Of a stretch of DNA of 64,000 bases, positions 36,370 to 45,253 are shown piece by piece. The stretch covers positions 124,001 through 188,000 of the forward strand of contig NZ_JAHUTN010000001.1 in the NCBI RefSeq assembly GCF_019209935.1. The letters are read 5' to 3'. A program made the position numbers and the translations under genes. The notes under the pieces were generated by a model. The model was not told the origin of the DNA. It saw nothing but the letters and a program-made list of their open reading frames with translations, and ran no database searches. This stretch comes from Corynebacterium sp. TAE3-ERU16 (lineage in GTDB: Bacteria; Actinomycetota; Actinomycetes; Mycobacteriales; Mycobacteriaceae). Numbering within the stretch: position 1 is the first letter of the stretch; each line of letters starts with the position of its first letter.

Positions 36370-38046
36370 ATGTCCACTCGTGAGTTTTTTGAGGTCGAAG
36401 CGAAATTCGCCGTCGCCGACGACACGGAGGTCCCGGATCTGACCGGTGTCTCCGGTGTGGAGAGGGTCGCGGATACCGCGGTACACGAACTGTCCGCCGT
36501 CTACTACGACACCGGGGACCTGCGGCTCACCCGTTCGAGGATCACCCTGCGCCGCCGGACCGGGGGAACCGACGCCGGGTGGCACGCGAAACTTCCGGGG
36601 GACGGCGGCCGCCGGGAGCTCCACCACGATCTGACTGACGATGACGCTGACGCGAACACCGTTCCGGAGCCGCTCATCGATCCGGTGCGGGCGATCGTCC
36701 GGGATCTGCCGCTCATCCCGATCGCGCGGGTGGACAACGAGCGTCACGTGTCGACGTTGACGGACGCCGGAGGGACCGTGTGCGCCGAGTTCTGCGACGA
36801 CCACGTCACCGCGTGGTCGCTTCTCCCCGGCGGGGACAGGACGACCTGGCGGGAATGGGAGATCGAGCTCTCGGACGACTACGCCGGCACCGACGCCGGA
36901 GCGGACCTGATCGAATCCGCGACCGAGCTGTTCGGGGCCGCCGGTGCGGAACCCTCCGGGAGCCCGTCGAAGCTGGTCGCAGCGCTCGGGAACTCCATCG
37001 ATGACGCCCCGCGCCCGCCGGGAGTCGCGGAGCTGGCCCCGGATTCGGCGGAGGCCGGTGTACTCGCGGCACTGGAGCACAACTACCGCAGACTGCTGGA
37101 CTACGACCCCCGGGTCCGGGTGGACGAGTGGGACTCGGTGCACCAGATGCGCGTCGCCACGCGGGAACTCCGCAGCCATCTCGAGACCTTCGACGGGGTG
37201 ATGGACGGTGAGAGCTACCGGGGTACCGCACGTGGGCTCCGGGAACTGGCCTCTGTACTCGGCGTCGCCCGCGATGCGGAGGTAGTCGCCGAGCGTTTCC
37301 GGGAGCTGACCTCCGACGGGGATGCGGGGGTCATGGCCCCCGAAACGGCGGCCGCTCTCGTCGACTCCGTCCGCGCCGACTACCGCGACGCACACGCCCG
37401 GGTGGTGGAGTACCTGAACTCCCCGGACTACCTGCGTCTGCTCGGCGAGCTGGAGGATCTGCTCGCCGATCCACCGTTCCGCGGAGACGTCGGCGCGAAG
37501 GGGAGCCGGGGGGCCACGGACCCGACGGCAGAGGTGCTGCTGGATCATCTCGGACGTGCGTACCGGAAGCTTCTCGCCCGCCACGACCACGCGATGTCGG
37601 TCTGGGAGGACCCGTCCGTCCCGCTGCGTGAGCGGGAGGAGAACATCCACCGGATCCGGAAGTCGGCGAAGAAGCTGCGCTACTCGGCCGAGGCCGTCGG
37701 TGCGGCCACGGGGCTCAGGACGAAGCACCTGTACAAGGCGTGCAGCAGGATGCAGTCCGTCCTCGGTGATTTCCAGGACGCGGTCACCTCGCGCGACGTT
37801 CTCCTGGCCAAGGCGGAGCAGGCACGTGCCGAGGGTGGTGCGGACACCTTCATCCACGGCCTTCTGTACCAGCGGGAGATGAGCAACGGCGAGCAGGCTC
37901 TGGCCGGGTACCGGAAGACGATGGACAGCGTCGTCGACGCGTATTCGGAGCTGGACAACCAGCGCAGGAAGGCCCGCCGTAGGGCCGAGGGCAAGTCGGG
38001 GAAATCGGGTAAATCAGGGAAGAAGGAGGGGAAGAGGAAGCACTGA
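36370..38046 (+). CDS. CYTH and CHAD domain protein
   Basis: 558 residues. An N-terminal CYTH tunnel domain (about 1-200: EVEAKFAV, VYYDTGDLRLTRSRITLRRR, ERHVSTL) is joined to a helical CHAD domain (about 235-530: HQMRVATRELRSHLETF, IRKSAKKLRYSAEAVG) rich in conserved histidine, arginine and lysine. CYTH-CHAD proteins bind or act on inorganic polyphosphate. The C-terminal tail is a lysine-rich repeat (KSGKSGKSGKK). A TAGAAA hexamer lies 7 bases before the ATG, a weak leaderless candidate. Rv2226 holds the comparable place in M. tuberculosis. Confidence 0.88.
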   Translation: MSTREFFEVEAKFAVADDTEVPDLTGVSGVERVADTAVHELSAVYYDTGDLRLTRSRITLRRRTGGTDAGWHAKLPGDGGRRELHHDLTDDDADANTVPEPLIDPVRAIVRDLPLIPIARVDNERHVSTLTDAGGTVCAEFCDDHVTAWSLLPGGDRTTWREWEIELSDDYAGTDAGADLIESATELFGAAGAEPSGSPSKLVAALGNSIDDAPRPPGVAELAPDSAEAGVLAALEHNYRRLLDYDPRVRVDEWDSVHQMRVATRELRSHLETFDGVMDGESYRGTARGLRELASVLGVARDAEVVAERFRELTSDGDAGVMAPETAAALVDSVRADYRDAHARVVEYLNSPDYLRLLGELEDLLADPPFRGDVGAKGSRGATDPTAEVLLDHLGRAYRKLLARHDHAMSVWEDPSVPLREREENIHRIRKSAKKLRYSAEAVGAATGLRTKHLYKACSRMQSVLGDFQDAVTSRDVLLAKAEQARAEGGADTFIHGLLYQREMSNGEQALAGYRKTMDSVVDAYSELDNQRRKARRRAEGKSGKSGKSGKKEGKRKH

Positions 38047-38066
38047 TCCCCTTCCCCTCCCGCAGG

Positions 38067-38300
38067 TCAGTTGCCCGCGTCCCGCTCCCAGGAGGGGGCC
38101 TCGCCCCACGAGTCGTCCTCGCGGTCGAGGGAGTCCGCCTGGCGGTTGCGCTGTCTCGCGATGTCCATGGCGTGCCGGGCCTCCTCCTCGGAGTCGTAGG
38201 GGCCCATGCGGCTGGCCCAGCTACCCTGCTTGCCGGCCGACACCTCGCCGGTCTCGGGGTTGTAGTACCACTTCCGGTCCTCGGGGGTCACGGGGTCCAT
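38067..38300 (-). CDS. Small conserved actinobacterial protein, 77 aa
   Basis: Begins MDPVTPEDRKWYYNPETGEV and contains GSWASRMGPYDSEEEARHAM, a pattern seen in small actinobacterial proteins often annotated as SPOR-domain-like. It is acidic at the C-terminus and soluble. AGGAG lies about 9 bases before the ATG at 38300. It is convergent with the CYTH-CHAD gene. Function unknown. Confidence 0.85.
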   Translation of the reverse strand: MDPVTPEDRKWYYNPETGEVSAGKQGSWASRMGPYDSEEEARHAMDIARQRNRQADSLDREDDSWGEAPSWERDAGN

Positions 38301-38533
38301 GATCGGTCACTCCTCACATAAGTCCGGCGTAATGCCGGCACGGTTGTCCAGCCCCGGCGGACCGCCGGGAGGGTACGCTGCGCCGGTGACGGGCGACACC
38401 CGTCAGCGCGGCGGTGACGTATCCCAAGATTACCGGCGGACCCGCCGTCGGGTGCGGGGCGCACCCACCCCGCCGGTGAACCGCCGGCCGACTACAGTGG
38501 GAGTGTCCGTCACCGATCCGAGGAGCCGATTTC

Positions 38534-39886
38534 TTGACCAACCTGATGTGGCCGATCGCGGACGATTCCGTCCGGAACACCGCGCTCGACGAGCACCGGA
38601 GCAGCTACGGGACCGAACCGGGTCTCGTCGCCGCCGCGCCCGCCACCTTCCCGGTGATCGGTGAGCACACCGACTCCTACGGAGGGGTCGTCCTTACCGG
38701 TGTCTCCGCCAGGCAGGTCGTCGTCGCGGCGTCCCGCCGAACCGATGACCTGGTCCGGGTTCGGGTGCTGCGTACCGACGCCGACGGCCGAAGTGTACCG
38801 GTCACGGGCGAGGTGACGATGACGCAGCTCGCGGCTCACGCGAACCGGCACCAGTCCGAGCAGGACGATCCCGACGCTGGAGCAGCGTGCCCGCCACCGC
38901 CGCACGGCGGCGGAGACGGCGGAGACGACTGGGCGAACCGGCTCGGCGGCGTGGCCTGGATGATGATCCACCGGCAGCTGATCAGCCGTGAGACCCCGGG
39001 CTTCGACATCACGGTGGTCTCGGACATTCCCCCGCACTGTGGTCTCGGGGGCCGGTCATCCGCGGAAGCGGCGTTCGCACTCGGTCTGGCGGATCTCACG
39101 GGCCATCAGCCGGACGCCCCGCTGCGGGCCCGGGTGGCGGAAATCTGCACCCAGGCCGCGACCCTCTTCGGAGCCACTCCCCCGCTGCGGGCCCGGCACA
39201 CCACGGCGCTCCGGGGCGGCACCGAGAGGAATCTGTCGGTCATCGACTACGCGGACGGCTCCGTCACCCACGCCCCCTCGCCCGTGCCAGGCGGTTACCG
39301 CCCCTATCTCGTCACGGTTCCGGGCCGGATCACCGATCCCCCGGACAACCGGATCCCGGAACTCCGTCGACGGGGTGACTTCATCGCGCTCGCCTCGCGG
39401 ACCTACGGGGTTCCGTCACTCCGGCTGCTGCCCGATTCCGAGGAGCGGGTGATCGACTGGCTGGAGACCGTGCACGAGGTGAGGGGGGCCGGTGCACATC
39501 CCCCGGTGGCTGAGGCCTCCGGATGGATGTCCTATCTCACCGCCGAGACCCGGCGGGCGTCCGACTGCGCGGCTCTCCTGCGTTCGCGCCGGACCACCGA
39601 GGCACTCGCCCGACTGACCGATTCACAGGTGCAGACCTGCGCCGCGTTCGGACTCGGCTCCGACACGGACGCCCTGGTGCAGTTGTGCCGGAGCCGGGGG
39701 GCGGCCGCGGCCAGAGCCGCGCACGCGGGAGCCTCCGGCGCGGTGATCGCCTGGTTCCCGGCCGGAGCGGAGGGGCGGGGTGCCGAAGATGCGGCGCTGC
39801 GGCTGGCCGACGACGGTCTGTTGGTCATCCCACTGGCCGGTGGCCGACCGGCGGAGGTCGCTGACGATCCGGACCACTGGAACTGA
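38534..39886 (+). CDS. Galactokinase-like GHMP kinase family protein
   Basis: 450 residues. The N-terminus has the galactokinase signature VIGEHTDSYGG, and the middle has a GHMP glycine-rich ATP loop DIPPHCGLGGRSSAEAAF (about residues 162-179). The segment where galactokinases carry GIMDQ with the catalytic aspartate reads RARHTTALRGG, and the C-terminal motif is a loose HAGASGAVIAWF. It may therefore be a non-kinase or altered-substrate member. TTG at 38534 is chosen because AGGAG (38521-38525) lies 8 bases before it. Confidence 0.78.
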   Translation: MTNLMWPIADDSVRNTALDEHRSSYGTEPGLVAAAPATFPVIGEHTDSYGGVVLTGVSARQVVVAASRRTDDLVRVRVLRTDADGRSVPVTGEVTMTQLAAHANRHQSEQDDPDAGAACPPPPHGGGDGGDDWANRLGGVAWMMIHRQLISRETPGFDITVVSDIPPHCGLGGRSSAEAAFALGLADLTGHQPDAPLRARVAEICTQAATLFGATPPLRARHTTALRGGTERNLSVIDYADGSVTHAPSPVPGGYRPYLVTVPGRITDPPDNRIPELRRRGDFIALASRTYGVPSLRLLPDSEERVIDWLETVHEVRGAGAHPPVAEASGWMSYLTAETRRASDCAALLRSRRTTEALARLTDSQVQTCAAFGLGSDTDALVQLCRSRGAAAARAAHAGASGAVIAWFPAGAEGRGAEDAALRLADDGLLVIPLAGGRPAEVADDPDHWN

Positions 39887-39907
39887 CCGGGCCTCCCGGA
39901 CGGTCAG
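39883..39907. terminator. Hairpin overlapping two convergent stop codons
   Basis: 7-bp arms 39883-39889 and 39901-39907 (CTGACCG and complement) between the galactokinase-like gene and the RNB gene; the short intergenic space makes a shared terminator plausible. Confidence 0.5.
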
Positions 39908-41313
39908 GGGACCCAGGAGAAGGAGACCTCACGTCTGGCGGTGTCGACGCCGTCGAGACGGACGGTGACCCGCGTTCCCTGCTCCGGTGTCCCGGTGCAG
40001 CGGGCGACCACGGGTGGTTCGGCGATGAATATCCGCGCGCTTCCCGAGGATTCCGACGTCGCGAGGACGACGGCGCTGAAGGTCTCCCCCACCCACGGTT
40101 CGAGGACGGTGGCCTCCACGAGGTTGAGGCACGCCCGGTCCACCCCACTGGCCAGCGGGGCCGTCCTGTGCATCGTCTCCACGACGTCGGTGGCACCGTC
40201 CTCGGTCCAGTCCGGGATCGGAGTGCCGTTGTGGATCGCGAGGCAGAACTCGGTGGCGTAGCGGTCGACCAGGCGGCGCAGGGGCGCGGTGACGTGGGCG
40301 TAGTGGCCTCCGACACCGGCGTGGGTGAACTCCTCGGGAGTCTCTCCGTCCTCCCCGGTGAGGATCTCGTATCCGGCGCCGCGCAGGAGTTTCTGGGCCT
40401 CGCGCATGACGGCCATGCCCTTCGGCCCGGTGACGTCGACCCCGTCGAGGAATGTGCCGATCGGGTCGGCGGGGTCGTAGGTGTAGCCGAGGGCGGCGAC
40501 CTCGGCGGCGAATTCCCAGAGATCGGCGGGGTCCGCCGGTGCGAGGGTGCGGAGAATGCCGATGCCCGCGGAGGCCATCATCCGTCCGGCGATCATCCCG
40601 GTGAGCAGCGAGATCTCGGAGTTGTACTCCATCATGGCCAGGCGAGGCTCGACATCGAGCCGGTAACGGCCGTCGGGTTGCCTGCCGACGCTCTGGGCCG
40701 GTGTGCTCAGGGAGACCGCCCTGCGGCGCAGCGCCGTCCGGGACCTCAGCTCACCGACGTCCGGGAGCAGCCGGATCGCCGGGTGCAGCGTTCCGTTCTC
40801 CATGTCGGCCGTGGTCTCGACGTAGTTGAACCGTGCCCGGCTCCGGACCAGTGCGCGGGTGAGATCATGTCCCGTCACTTCGCCGCGGGCGTCGAGTCGC
40901 ATGCTCCACAGGACCGCCGGGCGGTCGACCCCGGGCAGGAGGCTCGCGGATCCCTCGGACAGTGCCGGCGGGTGCAGGCGTGCGGGGCCGTCCGGCAGGT
41001 AGATGGTCTGTCCCCGGCGCAGTGATTCCGCGGCCACCGATCCGACGGGGTCGACGAACGCGGCGACATCCGCGATCGCGTAGTGCACGAGGTATCCGTC
41101 GCCGTCGGGCAGGATGCACACCGCCTGGTCGAGGTCCATGGATCCCTCGGGATCGATGGTGACCAATTCGATGTCCCTCCTGTCGACACGCTGCTCCGCG
41201 TACCGGTCTCCGGCGGTGGCGGCCTCCCGGCTGACCTCCCCGTCGAAGTCGCGGACGATCCCGAACTCCTCGGCGATGCCGCTGAAGTCGAGTGCTGCCG
41301 CATAGAGTCTCAT
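39904..41313 (-). CDS. RNB-domain ribonuclease (RNase II/R family)
   Basis: 469 residues made almost entirely of the RNB catalytic domain. The metal-binding motif is TIDPEGSMDLDQAV (about 57-70), followed by HYAIADVAAFVDP and the later GVGGHYAHVTAPLRRLVDR. The N-terminal cold-shock domains and C-terminal S1 domain of full-length RNase R are absent, as in other actinobacterial short forms. ATG at 41313; CAGAAT lies 8 bases upstream, a weak -10. It should act in 3'-5' RNA decay. Confidence 0.92.
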   Translation of the reverse strand: MRLYAAALDFSGIAEEFGIVRDFDGEVSREAATAGDRYAEQRVDRRDIELVTIDPEGSMDLDQAVCILPDGDGYLVHYAIADVAAFVDPVGSVAAESLRRGQTIYLPDGPARLHPPALSEGSASLLPGVDRPAVLWSMRLDARGEVTGHDLTRALVRSRARFNYVETTADMENGTLHPAIRLLPDVGELRSRTALRRRAVSLSTPAQSVGRQPDGRYRLDVEPRLAMMEYNSEISLLTGMIAGRMMASAGIGILRTLAPADPADLWEFAAEVAALGYTYDPADPIGTFLDGVDVTGPKGMAVMREAQKLLRGAGYEILTGEDGETPEEFTHAGVGGHYAHVTAPLRRLVDRYATEFCLAIHNGTPIPDWTEDGATDVVETMHRTAPLASGVDRACLNLVEATVLEPWVGETFSAVVLATSESSGSARIFIAEPPVVARCTGTPEQGTRVTVRLDGVDTARREVSFSWVP

Positions 41314-41352
41314 GGGGTCCGATTCTGGCACATCCGGCGATCATGGATGCGG

Positions 41353-41555
41353 TCATTCACCACCTGTTCGCGTGACGATAACCGGCAGCAGCTCCGCGCA
41401 CGCCACCGGATCCGGCAGATCCACCCCGGTGACCTCGCTGATCCGGGCCAGCCGGGTGCGGATGGTGTGCCGGTGCACCCCGAGTGTCTCCGCGCACGCG
41501 GTGATCCGGTCGTGGTCGACGAGCCGTTCCGAGGTCTGCGCGGCCCCGGGGATTC
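41353..41555 (-). pseudogene. Truncated PucR/CdaR-type regulator, C-terminal HTH only
   Basis: The minus strand reads TSERLVDHDRITACAETLGV, HRHTIRTRLARISEVTGVDL and PDPVACAELLPVI to a stop at 41353-41355. This is the C-terminal helix-turn-helix (HTH_30) of PucR-family regulators (normally VHRNTLRYRLxRIEELTGxDL). An in-frame stop lies just upstream and no start is present; the rest of the gene is missing and rnpB begins 30 bases away. A full PucR-type gene follows aceE in mycobacteria. Confidence 0.7.
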
Positions 41556-41587
41556 ACACGTGGTCCCGTGACCGGGGAGGTTTGGGG

Positions 41588-42046
<459 letters not shown>

Positions 42047-42053
42047 ATCCGTC

Positions 42054-42059
42054 ACTGTA
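42054..42059 (-). promoter_or_regulatory. -10 element of rnpB
   Basis: TACAGT on the minus strand, 7-8 bases before the P1 helix. Confidence 0.6.
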
Positions 42060-42104
42060 CCGTGCCCCGGCCCGGTCGCATGAGCCGCCCGTGTCCGGGG
42101 AGGA

Positions 42105-43262
42105 TCAGCGCAGGTGGGAGGTCTCGTTGACGAGTCGGACGGTCGTCGGCCCGTCGGCGTAGAACTCGGCGACGGACAGGGACGCGAGATCCAGGTGCAT
42201 ACGGTGGAAGATGCCGGGACCGGCGTCGAGGGCGAGGCGGAGTATGCCCTTGATCGGGGTGACGTGACTGACGACGAGGACGTTCGCTTCGCCGTAGGTG
42301 TCCACGATGTGCTTCTTCGCACGCCTGATGCGGCGGTACGCCGCCTGGAGCGACTCCCCGCCGGGTGGCGACACCGAGGTGTCGGTCAGCCATTTCGCGT
42401 GCAGCTCCGGGTCCGCCTCCCGGGCCTGCGCGAAGGTCAGGCCGTCCCAGTCGCCGAAGTCGAGCTCGGTGAGATCGTCGAGGATGTCGACGTCGATCCC
42501 GAGGGCCGCGGCGCACGTCTCCGCGGTTTCGCGGGTGCGGGCCAACGGTGAGGACACGATGGCGTCGATGCCGCCGCGTGCCGAGAGCATGGCTGCGGCG
42601 AGCTCCGCCTGCCGTCTGCCCACGGCGGTGAGTGGCGGGTTGCCCCGTCCGGAGTAGCGGCGCTCCGCGGACATCTCGGTCTGCCCGTGACGGAGCAGGA
42701 TCATGCGGGTGGGGTGGGTGACCGCGCCGTTCCAGGAGGTGGGCGCCGCGGTACGCGTGGCTGACCTGTTCTTCGCGTCGGGTTCCGCGGGTTCCGCGGT
42801 GGGCTCCGGTGTCCCGTCGGCGCGCTCCCCGAGGTCGATCTTCCCGGGTGCCGCACCGTCGGCGCCGGCGTCCATCGCGATGTTCGCCAGTTCGTCGGCC
42901 CGGCTGTTCTTCTTCCGTGGGATCCAGGTGTAGTTGATCTTCTCGAACCGGGACGCGAGGTCACGTGCCTCGAGGGCGAGTCTCTTCATGTCGGGGTGCT
43001 TGACCTTCCAGCGTCCCGACATCTGTTCGACGACGAGTTTGGAGTCCAGTCGGACCTCGACCCGGGTGGCACCCAGCTCGTGGGCCGCGACCAGTCCGTT
43101 GATCAGGCCGCGGTACTCGGCGACGTTGTTGGTCGTCTTCCCCACGAACTCGGAGATCCTGCGGAGGATCCTCTCACCCCGTTCGTCGAGCAGAAGGGTT
43201 CCGCTGCCCGCGATTCCGGGGTTGCCGCGGGAACCTCCGTCGGCTTCGATGATCACCTTCAC
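42105..43262 (-). CDS. Bifunctional RNase H1 / phosphoglycerate-mutase-type acid phosphatase
   Basis: Fusion seen across Corynebacteriales (Rv2228c type). The N-terminal RNase H domain (about 1-135) keeps its acidic residues in IIEADGGSRGNPG, NNVAEYRGLINGL, EVRLDSKLVVEQ and NSRADELAN. A variable linker (about 140-190) leads to a histidine phosphatase domain (about 195-385) with LLRHGQTE and SHVTPIKG; in mycobacteria this half is linked to alpha-ribazole phosphatase (CobC) activity. GTG at 43262 has GGAGG (43270-43274) 7 bases upstream. It ends a same-strand run of four genes. Confidence 0.93.
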   Translation of the reverse strand: MKVIIEADGGSRGNPGIAGSGTLLLDERGERILRRISEFVGKTTNNVAEYRGLINGLVAAHELGATRVEVRLDSKLVVEQMSGRWKVKHPDMKRLALEARDLASRFEKINYTWIPRKKNSRADELANIAMDAGADGAAPGKIDLGERADGTPEPTAEPAEPDAKNRSATRTAAPTSWNGAVTHPTRMILLRHGQTEMSAERRYSGRGNPPLTAVGRRQAELAAAMLSARGGIDAIVSSPLARTRETAETCAAALGIDVDILDDLTELDFGDWDGLTFAQAREADPELHAKWLTDTSVSPPGGESLQAAYRRIRRAKKHIVDTYGEANVLVVSHVTPIKGILRLALDAGPGIFHRMHLDLASLSVAEFYADGPTTVRLVNETSHLR

Positions 43263-43294
43263 AGCGTGTCCTCCACGTTTCTTCCGGTACCGGG

Positions 43295-44020
43295 TCAGCT
43301 TCGGATCAGCCAGGTGCCGCACTCCGGGCACCGGGGGACGATGTCTTTCGCGGTGGCCCGGATCCGGGAGATCCCGGCGGCGGGCAGAACGAGGTAGCAG
43401 GCGGTGCACGAGTTCCCGGTGAACCGGGCTGCCCCCACGCCGAAGGACTCGTACTGTTCGTCGTAGGCGTCGAGGGCCTCAGGGGTCGTCTCGGCGAGCC
43501 GGGACCGGAGATGGTCGCGCTTCATCTCGAGGTCGGCACGCGCGGACCGCCGTCCCTGCAGGGCAGCGTCCCGGGCGCGGGTGGCGGCGGCGATCTTCTC
43601 CTCGATCTCGTCGAACAGCGCCCCGTCGGAGTCGTGGTTGAGGTCGGTCGCCTCAATCCGGAGGCGCATGTTCTCCCGCTCCTCCGTGATCTTCCGGATA
43701 CGACGGCGCGTTGACGCGAGATCGTGCTCGAGATCGCGCCGGTCCTCCATGTCGGTGGCGGCACCGAGGCCGTCGAGGTCGGCCTTCTGTCTGCGCTCGA
43801 GCTTCGCCAGGTCATGGTCGAGGCGCCCGAGATCACGGCGCAGATCCTCGACACCCATCTTGGACACCGCCGCGCCGTCCCGGAGCTTCGCCCGCTCCGC
43901 GATGAGGGCGTCGAGCTCCTTCTGTTCCTCGAGGGTCGGTTCCGCGCGGTCGACGGTGAGTGCCGCGTCGGTGTCGGCGAGCTCGAGGAGGAGACGCTGG
44001 TGGTCGGGGGCGAGTTTCAC
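43295..44020 (-). CDS. Zinc-ribbon coiled-coil protein
   Basis: 241 residues. A long helical coiled-coil region (about 1-180, rich in Arg, Glu and Leu) is followed by a C4 zinc ribbon (CTACY and CPECG, about 205-235). Homologues (Rv2229c) sit between the RNase H and Nif3 genes in mycobacteria. The family may be a nucleic-acid or ribosome-associated factor; no function is proven. The GTG start at 44020 has no good Shine-Dalgarno sequence. 32 bp before the RNase H gene, probably one operon. Confidence 0.9.
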   Translation of the reverse strand: MKLAPDHQRLLLELADTDAALTVDRAEPTLEEQKELDALIAERAKLRDGAAVSKMGVEDLRRDLGRLDHDLAKLERRQKADLDGLGAATDMEDRRDLEHDLASTRRRIRKITEERENMRLRIEATDLNHDSDGALFDEIEEKIAAATRARDAALQGRRSARADLEMKRDHLRSRLAETTPEALDAYDEQYESFGVGAARFTGNSCTACYLVLPAAGISRIRATAKDIVPRCPECGTWLIRS

Positions 44021-44107
44021 GGTGGTGCTTTCTGTTCTTCGGTCGGTGCGGTGGTTTCACGGGTTTTCACGGTGTCCGCCCGTGATCACGGTACGGGAGA
44101 GTTCACG

Positions 44108-45253
44108 TTACCCTTCATCGCGGGCGTGCCGGGAGATGGTCCACGGATCGGTGCGGATGTCGAGGACACGGGTGTCGACACCGGCCTCGTCGGCGACGAG
44201 TTCCGCGGCGCGGGCGCACCAGGGCGATTCGCTCGCCCAGTGCGCGGTGTCGATCACGGCGGGGCCCCCGGCGCGCAGGTGCTCGTCCACGGGGTGGTGC
44301 CTGAGATCCGAGGTGAGGAACACGTCGATGTCCCCCATTCCGGCGACCGTGTCGAGGAAACTGTCCCCGGAACCCGAGCACACCGCGATCCTCCGGACCA
44401 TCCGGTCCGGGTCGCCGGCGGCGCGGACGCCCCATTCGGTGACCGGGAGCCGGTCGGCGACCTGCTGCACGAAGTCGGCGAAGCGCATCGGCTCCGGCAG
44501 ATCCCCGATCCGCCCGAGGCCCGGCACGGTGTCCGGGTCACCGGCGTCCTCGGTGGCGGTGATGTCGAAGGCGGGTTCCTCGTACGGGTGGGCGGCGCGC
44601 AGTGCGGCGGTGATCGCTCCGCGGCGAGACCGGGGTGCCACGAACTCCACGCGGACCTCGTCGACGTGCTCGAGTTCTCCGACGGAGCCGAGTGTCGGGT
44701 TCGCCCCGTCGACGGGCCGGAACTGGCCCTGCCCCGGGAACTGGAAGGAGCATTCGCGGTAGTTCCCGATCGCCCCGGCGCCGGCGTCGAACAGCGCCTG
44801 CTTCACGGTCTCGACGTCGGGGGCGGGGATGTGGACACCCCACTTGTCTGGACCTGCGCCGTGTTTCGGTGCGACCGCGCGGCCCGGGGTGATGCCGATG
44901 GTCTCGGCGAGGGCGTCGTTGACACCGGGACGGGCGGAGTCCGCGTTGGTGTGCGCGGCGAACAGCGCCACTCCCCCGCGGATCAGGGTGTGGAGGACGC
45001 GGCCCTTCGGGGTGTCGGCCGCGACGCTGTCCACACCACGCAGGAGGAGCGGGTGGTGGACGATGAGCATGTCGGCGCCGGCGTCGACCGCGGCCCGGGC
45101 GACCTCGTCGGTGCAGTCGAGGGCGAACACGACCTTGTCCACGGGGGCGTCGGGGTCACCGCAGATCAGTCCGACGCTGTCCCAGCTCTCCGCGAGGTGC
45201 GGCGGGTAGGCGGTGTCCATGATCCGGCGGATCTCGGCGACGGTGCTGGTCAT
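44108..45253 (-). CDS. Nif3-like dinuclear metal centre protein (GTP cyclohydrolase I type 2 homologue)
   Basis: 381 residues forming the hexameric NIF3 fold with a PII-like insertion (about 130-250). Metal-binding residues are in LIVHHPLLLRG near residue 66 and, at the C-terminus, FLTSDLRHHPVDEHLRAGG and IDTAHWASE. ATG at 45253 overlaps the stop of the upstream aminotransferase gene (ATGA, 45250-45253), so translation is coupled. Biochemical role not established for the family. Confidence 0.93.
   Translation of the reverse strand: MTSTVAEIRRIMDTAYPPHLAESWDSVGLICGDPDAPVDKVVFALDCTDEVARAAVDAGADMLIVHHPLLLRGVDSVAADTPKGRVLHTLIRGGVALFAAHTNADSARPGVNDALAETIGITPGRAVAPKHGAGPDKWGVHIPAPDVETVKQALFDAGAGAIGNYRECSFQFPGQGQFRPVDGANPTLGSVGELEHVDEVRVEFVAPRSRRGAITAALRAAHPYEEPAFDITATEDAGDPDTVPGLGRIGDLPEPMRFADFVQQVADRLPVTEWGVRAAGDPDRMVRRIAVCSGSGDSFLDTVAGMGDIDVFLTSDLRHHPVDEHLRAGGPAVIDTAHWASESPWCARAAELVADEAGVDTRVLDIRTDPWTISRHARDEG

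Noticed and set aside
38301..38533. Extra small gene before the galactokinase-like gene
   Set aside because: No start with a ribosome binding site and no conserved product; it appears to be the shared upstream region.
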